A DNA stretch of 64,000 nt, from NCBI GenBank assembly GCA_026120035.1, contig JALRME010000007.1, positions 1,364,001 to 1,428,000 of the forward strand, written 5' to 3'. The notes below the pieces were generated by a model. It saw only the letters and a program-made list of their open reading frames with translations, had not been told where the DNA came from and did no database searches. Of this stretch, positions 57,057 to 64,000 are shown piece by piece; positions within the stretch are counted from its first letter, which is position 1, and every line of letters starts with the position of its first letter. A program made the translations under genes and the position numbers. Origin of the DNA: Coleophoma eucalyptorum (Eukaryota > Ascomycota > Leotiomycetes > Helotiales > Dermateaceae).

Positions 57057-58333
57057 GCTTCTTTTATAATGTCCTGTAAGTCGCTATGACGAAAGAATAA
57101 TTGTTCATGACCACCAAGCTTATCTCATCAAAGTCCAAGTGTTCCTCTCGATGATTATAGGAGGTTTGACGCTAGCATAGTTCTAGAGCCGTTTCTTTAA
57201 GTTACTTTCTTGACTCGCCCCAATCAAAAATGGAAATTCGAAAGCTCTTCCCCCTCAATTGTTCGGCATTTGATTTTCAAAAAACACATTTCGAACACGG
57301 TCAAAATTTAGAGTTTACTATACCTTGAATTCTAATGTGTCAAATTATTCAGGAATTCCTGCCTTTGAGCATGAACAAAAAGCTGAAATGACAATTTGCT
57401 TCCAGTCTTAAGCATAGAGGTTTCTTCATTTGAGCCTCCATGCTACGCGAAGCGAGGAGACCGGGACCATCCAATAATTCTCACTTTGCCCAGAGTTCCC
57501 GGCCCTCAATCTTCCCACAAGAGACGGGGTTGCGATCTCAAAGATTGGCCCGTAACAAAATGAATCTGATCACCGTTAGAAGGGGGTCGAAATAACAGGC
57601 CAAAAGTTCCGAAGCCGAAGCGAGGGTCCGCAAGATTACAAGAGACTCTTTTCTAGCGTTAATTGGATCGATATCGAGATCTGACGATTGCACGCCATGG
57701 CTCTCAGCCTTATTACTCGAAATATACCTCAGTTTCAGAGTTCAAAGCTCGTCACACGGTCATTGGCTCAAAAGTCAGACGATCTGTCGCATCGCATCGA
57801 TTTCCAAAAGAAATCGGACTTTCAAGTCCGTGCAACTGGGGTTACCGTTGTTCATCACACTATGTTGCATCACGACCAAGGGGCCTTTCCAATTTTCTAG
57901 ATGTTTAACCTTGTTCCATACTATACCAGTTAGAAGACGACTTAGGTGTCCCCTATAAACAAGGGTTTATAGCTCTGTAACGGCATGGTTCAAGGCTGTA
58001 CAGGCCACCCACCACGTCACAAGCGAGCAATCGTCAGTCCCAAATCGTCCCTTTGCTTCTCTGCTTTAAATTTTTAGCTGTGATGTGGCAAGCATCTGCT
58101 AGAGGTGACGATGTCGATCGGATTTCTTAGATCCTGCTAATCCTCCTAGATCAACCCAGATCCACAAACTCTGATCTGTACTTTAACACGATGGACAGCA
58201 CCAGAGCTACGTCAGGGTATCTCAGACCTCCTATCTCCTTGTGATCTACTGTCCTCCACGCGACATCAAGATATATCAGATCGCAATTCTTGTGGTTGTT
58301 TGTCTAATTTCATGATCGGAATCAACCGCTGCA

Positions 58334-59569
58334 ATGAAAACCTCAAAGATGTCTGAAAAGATAGTTTCTACCGCAAAAGCTGGGCCACGGATTATCCGAG
58401 TGACTGCCTTGATCCCATTACTTTTCTCCCTGGCCGCCTTTGTCCTTACGCTCTTGACGGTCATATCTGGTACCAAACCTGGCATGTTGGAAGGAGCGCA
58501 CTCAATGGCAGTACGTAAACCCGCACTGTACATCGGATGCATATACTGATCTTTCGTAGCTAAACACAACCCATCTGGGCGAGAATATTATCCAATTTTC
58601 TGTAGCTTCCAACGGCTCAAGCTCAAGTTCGGATCCCATCAGCAGCTTCTTCTCCGGTATACTGGATGGTATCACAAGTGGTGTAGATGGTGCTTTGAAC
58701 GCTGCGGAGGCCAGTGCCGTCTCCAGCGTCATCAGTTCACTCGGCATCAGCGAATATTACACATTCCATCTTCGAACTATTTGCGAGGGTAGTCTCTCAG
58801 ACCCATCCAGTGCCAATGCCAAATTCAACATCTCCAAATGCTCAAGTTATGAGGATACGACGGCTGGTATGTCACAAAGTCTTCCGCATTCTATTTGAAC
58901 TATGAATATTGACCTGTCCCAGGACTTGAAAAACTAGTCAATATCATTCCCTCTTCCACCACAGTCGGCCTGACAAACGTGACGGTGCCTCTTCTTTCTA
59001 CCGTCTCTTCGGCGGCAGGATTTCTCAGTAACCTCTCCCAAGACCTAAGCACTGCAACATTCGCCTTCTTCATAATCAGCCTCGTGGGAGCGTTCTTTAC
59101 CATCCCAGCATCAGCTCTCGCAGCGATCCGACCTTCATCGCCACTATTAATGTGGACGAGCTTCATTTCCTCAGGCTTTGCAATGACATTCCAATTAGTC
59201 GGTGCCATCATTGTGACCGCCTTTGCAGGAGTCTCGTCGGTGGTTGTAGAAAAGTTCGGCGACGGCGTTGGACTATATGCCACGATGGGTATGCAGCTCC
59301 AGATTTTCGTGTGGGTATCATTCGGACTCCTGCTCATCAGCTTTTCCTACTGGTTCGCCGTCTGGTTCGTGGAGTTCAGACAGAGGAGCTACAAGGCCCG
59401 ACGCCGCACCTCCTACGAGATCGGGAACTGGAAGGGCATTTTCGCAGAGGTCCTCAGTGATTTCCGACTGCCGAAAGAGGATGACTCGACTGCCATGACC
59501 ACAGCGCTCGCACCGAAGACGTCGAAGCCTTCGAAGCCTGTGCATAGAAATAGCTATGGTGTCATATAA
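58334..59569 (+). CDS. SUR7/PalI family membrane protein
   Basis: Three exons (58334-58510, 58560-58866, 58923-59569) give 376 residues. The layout is typical of SUR7/PalI proteins (eisosome or pH-signalling-associated plasma-membrane proteins). One N-terminal membrane helix (VTALIPLLFSLAAFVLTLLTVI, ~23-44) is followed by a large extracytoplasmic loop with ICEGS and ISKCSS cysteines. Three further helices lie near residues 208-323 (FAFFIISLVGAFFTIPA, GFAMTFQLVGAIIVTAFA, FVWVSFGLLLISFSYWFAV). A basic cytosolic tail completes it. Both introns join in phase with clean consensus. Which of the fungal SUR7-like subgroups it belongs to is not clear. Confidence 0.85.
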
Positions 59570-59913
59570 TGAGCGATGTGGATTTTGTAATGACTTATGA
59601 ATTGAAAATGTGGGACATGATAATGAATGAAAAGTTAAGGGGTCTCTTTGTATATACTAGTATGGGAAATTGATCATGACTTTTAACACATCTCCGATTT
59701 TCGAACAATATAGCAGTATGAAAACCTTTTCTTATTTATCATCGTCTGTGTGTAAGACCGATGTTAATTGGACACTTATCTGTGATCAAGCTTCGTCGGA
59801 AAGTGCAATGAGTGACATGGATAATAGATAAACTTCTACTTTCTTAATCATTAAACACTAAATGGAAAAATAATTTTCAACATCTATACAATCCACTTAA
59901 CCACTTCATTTCT
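59570..59913. other. Intergenic region between convergent genes
   Basis: 3' flanks of the SUR7-like and OPT genes, AT-rich. No gene seen. Confidence 0.5.
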
Positions 59914-62523
59914 CTAATGCCAGGTTCCGTTCGCAGGACCGAAGTATCCGACATCAGGAAGTTGCAACCACGGAAGCTCGTTTCCATCCGCTGTGTTGAG
60001 GTATACTGTATTACCCCACCAATCAGGGAAGACACCCCCTGGGTATGTGATGCAGAAGAAAATAACAATAGCTGAGAGCGCGATGCCAGTATCTAGGGCG
60101 GCAGCCAGGACATAGTTGTATTTTGCTGTACAGAATTTAGCCAAGTTCATACAAGACAGGTAAATTCTGTTTTGGGAAGGATTGTACTTACACCACCACG
60201 CGAAGAACTTGCTCTTGATCCAGTGGTTGAAAATGATATTCACGAGTGCCCAACTGCTGTAGTTGATACCAGTAGCAGGAGGAACATTGTAAGTGCCCAC
60301 AAAGATCAGCGGCCAGTGAATCATACGGACCCATTCGCGCTTCGATCCGTCAGACTTCTTCCAGTATTTCCAGATAGCCCATGTGATGACTGGCATAACT
60401 GCGCCAAGCCAGAAGAAGTGCAGTAAGCCAGAGTAGATCTTGCCGACGGAGTAGACCCGCGCCGGTCCTATTGCTCCCCAGATGATTGATGAAGAGAAAA
60501 CTGTTCGCCCGTTGGGACAAGTGAAACCACTTGCTTGATCTGAGCTACAGATATCTTTGACATTTCCAAGCATCCATAGAGTCACACCTGTTTGAGTCAA
60601 CGCTCCAAGGATCTGTATTCTTGTTAGACCGGCTGTAGCCATGGGAGATGCATATACTTACGGTTGCACTACCTTGAGCAAAAAACAAGGTGCGTGGTGC
60701 TATCTTCATGTAGTGACCGAGCTTCATGTCTGCAGCAAAGTACAGTCCCTGTCCAACAACATCGGTGGATAGAATCTTGAATATCATATCTAAGGAAGAA
60801 TTAGACTGGCGTCTTTGAGCTTTGGAGGAATTCTTACTCGCTAGCGGACGACCCTGAAACATGTAACCACCAATAAACTCGGAGAGTACATTCAGTTGAT
60901 TGGCATTCACGTTAGTAATACCTTGGATAATTCCACAAGGAACCATGTAAATTGCTGGAATAATCGATGCGAGTAGGATCGCCCACCACGGGAGAGTGGT
61001 GTCATAACCTACTACCATTCCGATGGACATTCCCATGACGACAACGGTAATGGCTGCAAACCAATACCAAGGAACTCCTTTATACATGCGCATCAATCGT
61101 GCATGGATATCGAGCTTTGTCTTGCCTTTCAATGCATCCATAATCTGAGTTCCATGCCAAAGATAGATATGCACAGGCACCGCTGTAAGTGAAGCAAAGG
61201 AGAGACCATAGACGAAAGCAAATGTAGCTGGAAGGAAAGCCGGTGAGTAAGCCTCGTACTTCGTAATGTCAAGCTCGTGGTTGGCGTTGAGAACGCTGGA
61301 AACATTGTAAACTCCTGCATATCGGTCATATAAGTCGGCCGTGCAAATTGGAAGGTAGGCAGTAAACCAGGTGTTAGAGTAGTAGAGACCCGGTGTCACA
61401 ATCCAGAAGAAGACGGCGAATCCTGCAAATACATTCATGGCAGCCCATGAAGGCGACAGGAGTGGATTGGTATTGTAGGCGATTTGTGACCAATCAAAAG
61501 TGATCGGGGAAAGTCCCAGGCCAGACACCATGCCAAAAAGATGGTTAACAATCAGATTATTCGGAGCAATCCAGCAAACCCATGTGAAGTATGAAAGAGA
61601 AACAAACATCAATCCGGGGAAAAAGTACCTGCTGTATTTAATAAAACAAATCAGATTATGTGGGTGAGGCCAGGCTTACCAGACACCTGCTCCAACCATC
61701 ACATAGTTGAAGAAACGAAGTCTGCTTATCTTCCACTTATTGGCTACCGCATTTGCACGAGAATGTAGAGTGGTTAGTAGAGCGCAGTTGGACAAGACTG
61801 AAGGCCAAATGATAGCAGCAGGCTCAACAAGCCAAGGTGATGCCATTCCGGCAATACCAAAGCCCATAAGCTGACAGCATAGCACGATCATCACAGAGAA
61901 GCCAGGCTTAAGATCGAAATTGTAGAACGCTTTTCCTGCCTGGATGATGTTTGTTGCATCGGCTGATCCCATTCCAAAACTGACGTTGCTCATGATAGTA
62001 ACCAATGTATGTTCCTTGATATTGAAGTGGCGATCCGGATTCAGACAGAACTTGCCCAGCGGTCCAAGGCTGACTGTATATATTGGAATCGTCTTCGCCA
62101 AAAAAACACCGAATGGATACGCTAACAATTCTGCTACCAAAGCCACAATGTGTACAGACGGGTAGCGCAGGGCAAAGAATTGATTTACCCCAGATCCGAT
62201 CATAGTGAAGAAGATTCCCAGAATCCACATTCGAAGCGTATTGACGGGAATTGCCTGGTCGTCGACGTCTGGGACAACTGCCCGGACTTGATTCCCAATC
62301 AGTAAAGATCTTTAATATTCCTTCATGAAAACCTACCTTCAGGAAATGGAGAGTGTGCCGCATCATAGTCTTCTTCTCCTTTATCCTCAATAATCAGATT
62401 GAGATCAACCTCCAATTCGGTCAAGTGGCCATGCTCCAAGCCACTTTCTGTAGTATTAATAACTTCCGTCCCTGTCTTTTCATCAACCACCTTGGGTGAT
62501 GTTTTATATGGGGGAGGCTCCAT
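59914..62523 (-). CDS. OPT family oligopeptide transporter
   Basis: Six exons (62523-62337, 62286-61680, 61628-60838, 60789-60662, 60612-60192, 60125-59914) give 781 residues, normal for proton-coupled small-oligopeptide transporters of the OPT family (Opt1/Isp4 type). An acidic N-tail is followed by the family start VPVNTLRMWILG-like block. About 12-14 membrane segments follow, with DRHFNIKEH, SPITFDWSQIAYNTNPL, HGTQIMDAL, TDVVGQGLYFAADMKLGHYMKI and WWSKYNYVLAAALD, all typical. OPT members import tetra- to hexapeptides, glutathione or metal chelates. All splice joins keep phase and family sequence. Its nearness to the NRPS/M20 locus may be chance. Confidence 0.93.
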
Positions 62524-64000
62524 GTCTGCTATTCAGCGATGACTGATCAGGTAGGAAGGAACACGAGCGCAAAACAAAAAAAAAAGAGAGAGCAGAGAGA
62601 AGTAGTATATACTTTATCCTCCCCTTGCCCGTGGGTAGATCAGGCCTACCGCCACTGTAGACACATAGAAAAAGTCAATCTGCGAAAAGGATTTGATAGG
62701 AGATACAGACGATAAGGACCAGAATATGGTTTTACGGCATACTATGCTCAATGTAACAATGCGGGCCACATTCTAGTGGACCAGCCCCTACGGCGTCTTC
62801 CCTTATCAGCAGAAATACTGATGGATGAAGTAAAAGATCCGGGGAACAAACTACCTGCAAGGCGATGAAAGGACCGGGGCGGTCGATCTTGGCATGGAAC
62901 TGTAGTGACATTTCCACTTACCGATATGTTCAACTGCATATGCATATATGAGAGATACGTCCCATTGTGCAGCACACACATCCTGATACGATATTGTTCG
63001 ATCGTCGATCTCTGTACTTGAGGGCTGTTTAATAATACTTCATCCACCAGTCCTGTCTTCCGTTTCGATAATATGGAAGAGTACTGCGTGATCTTGTCCG
63101 AGAAACTCAACTGAGGATTGTTGATATGTCACGTTGTCCACCAATGAAAAGCGGCCGCAGTAGAACCAGGGGACCTTATCGGATGTTCAACCCCATTCTT
63201 GCAAGGGAAATTTCGGACAAACTACTGCGGTACGCAAGCAACCCAGCCCCAGCCGGCGCGGCTCCTCCATCGCATTGAACTTTCGGAGGATGTCTTCATA
63301 CTTTCTATGCGGTCTAGATGCAGCGAGGTACCTGCGTATCAATGGGAAGGACTGTTGTGAGGGAACGATGTTATAAGTGGACGGCACCTTGTCGCGCATT
63401 CTCCATCGACTCGGAGGCCCCCGCCGTCCGATTTAGTAGAAATGGTTTGAACACATTTCTTGCTCGCAGAGGTTCCTGCTTCTGCTCGTAGAGCAGCCAC
63501 ATCCTCCACTGTCTGATATTTCTTCGGCTGTTGTCCTCTAGCACCAGCGGCAATCCCGTGCCTGCAACCCCCCCGGCAGTCTTCAAGTCCGCGCACTGTT
63601 GCCGGCATTTACCTTGGATCGATTATTTTACGGGGTTTATTTAATTTTGCCACCTTGTGCCCCAAGCCGCAACAGGAGTTTGGGCCAGCCACCCAAACAT
63701 CAGTGGCAAGGAACTTTTGTTGTTGTGGACGTCCAGGAGTATGATTCTAATAGACAAACATGCAACGCCTTCTAAACATAAATGTCGCACGCAGGTATTA
63801 CGAGAGGCGGATAACGGTTCAAATGATTAGATGAGCGAAGTACGAGGTATCAATTTCAGACTCGAGCAGACGCGAGCATGAATCTATTTACTCTTTGCGG
63901 TGCACTATTCTCGAAGAGGAAGGCGTCTACTGATGTTACAACCGCCCTGGGTTTTCTCTAGCAACTCCTCGCTTTGTTCTTACGATTTCTCTTCGCACTT
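62524..64000. other. Right end of the window, no supported gene
   Basis: OPT promoter with an A-rich run at 62570-62586. Short minus-strand frames at 62732-63608 overlap each other and show no family features. The final 150 bp contain an ATG (63880) with 27 codons only. Confidence 0.4.

Larger units (their letters stand above)
55795..58333. other. Large intergenic region, 2.5 kb, with a C13 run
   Basis: Divergent upstream regions of the P450 and the SUR7-like gene. It contains one long unassigned frame (55979-56479, listed separately) and a run of 13 C at 57044-57056. Otherwise nothing is recognisable. Confidence 0.45.

Noticed and set aside
62732..63608. Several minus-strand open frames near the right end
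   Set aside because: They are short, overlap in different frames and have no recognisable motif or splice continuity.

Overview
This window is nuclear DNA of a filamentous ascomycete (Pezizomycotina). The genes are widely spaced and carry short introns of about 45-70 nt with GTAAGT-like donors, CTAAC/CTGAC branch sites and AG acceptors. It contains fungal-specific families: a HET-domain protein, a PLAC8 Cys-rich protein, a SUR7/PalI protein, an OPT transporter, a GH17 glucanase and a multimodular NRPS. The class (perhaps Leotiomycetes) is a guess. I rebuilt splice forms by eye, keeping phase and splice consensus. Lengths below are for those joined forms unless stated.

Layout. 0-2 kb: the 3' end of an unrecognised membrane protein, then a PEP-mutase/isocitrate-lyase-like enzyme. 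3-10 kb: a very large disordered/coiled-coil protein on the minus strand. 11.7-15 kb: a secreted GH17 beta-1,3-glucanase and a PQ-loop vacuolar transporter, both minus. 16-19.2 kb: a divergent pair of Rieske-oxygenase relatives, each lacking the domain the other keeps. 20-24.3 kb: an orphan GPI-tail-like exon, an APC-family permease and a Ser/Thr-rich secreted protein. 25.5-31 kb: a conserved fungal protein of the RAI1-like/'GGPP synthetase' family and a HyuA-DUF917 fusion. 32-44 kb: a full-size MDR ABC transporter and a divergent NRPS, sharing a 1.6-kb intergenic region with two copies of an iron-type GATA site. 44-48.5 kb: an M20 metallopeptidase and a PLAC8 protein. 49-56 kb: a HET protein, a membrane alpha/beta hydrolase and a cytochrome P450. 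58-62.5 kb: a SUR7-like membrane protein and an OPT transporter. The ends and larger gaps hold no gene I can support.

Two themes stand out. (1) At 16-19 kb, one Rieske-oxygenase gene keeps the [2Fe-2S] domain and has lost the mononuclear-iron segment. Its divergent neighbour keeps the mononuclear-iron motif and the bridging acidic residue but has lost the whole Rieske domain. The two share a phase-0 intron at the same place. Rieske oxygenases pass electrons between neighbouring subunits, so the pair could form one split, heteromeric enzyme. That is an inference but it can be tested. (2) The 27-55 kb stretch looks like a small natural-product or siderophore-type locus. It has an NRPS of layout halfC-A-T-C-(vestigial A)-T-C, an ABC exporter, an M20 peptidase, a hydantoinase-type enzyme and a P450. 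Exact ATCWGATAA sites lie in the NRPS/ABC, hydantoinase and HET upstream regions. No hydroxyornithine-forming enzyme is visible, so assignment as a siderophore locus is tentative.
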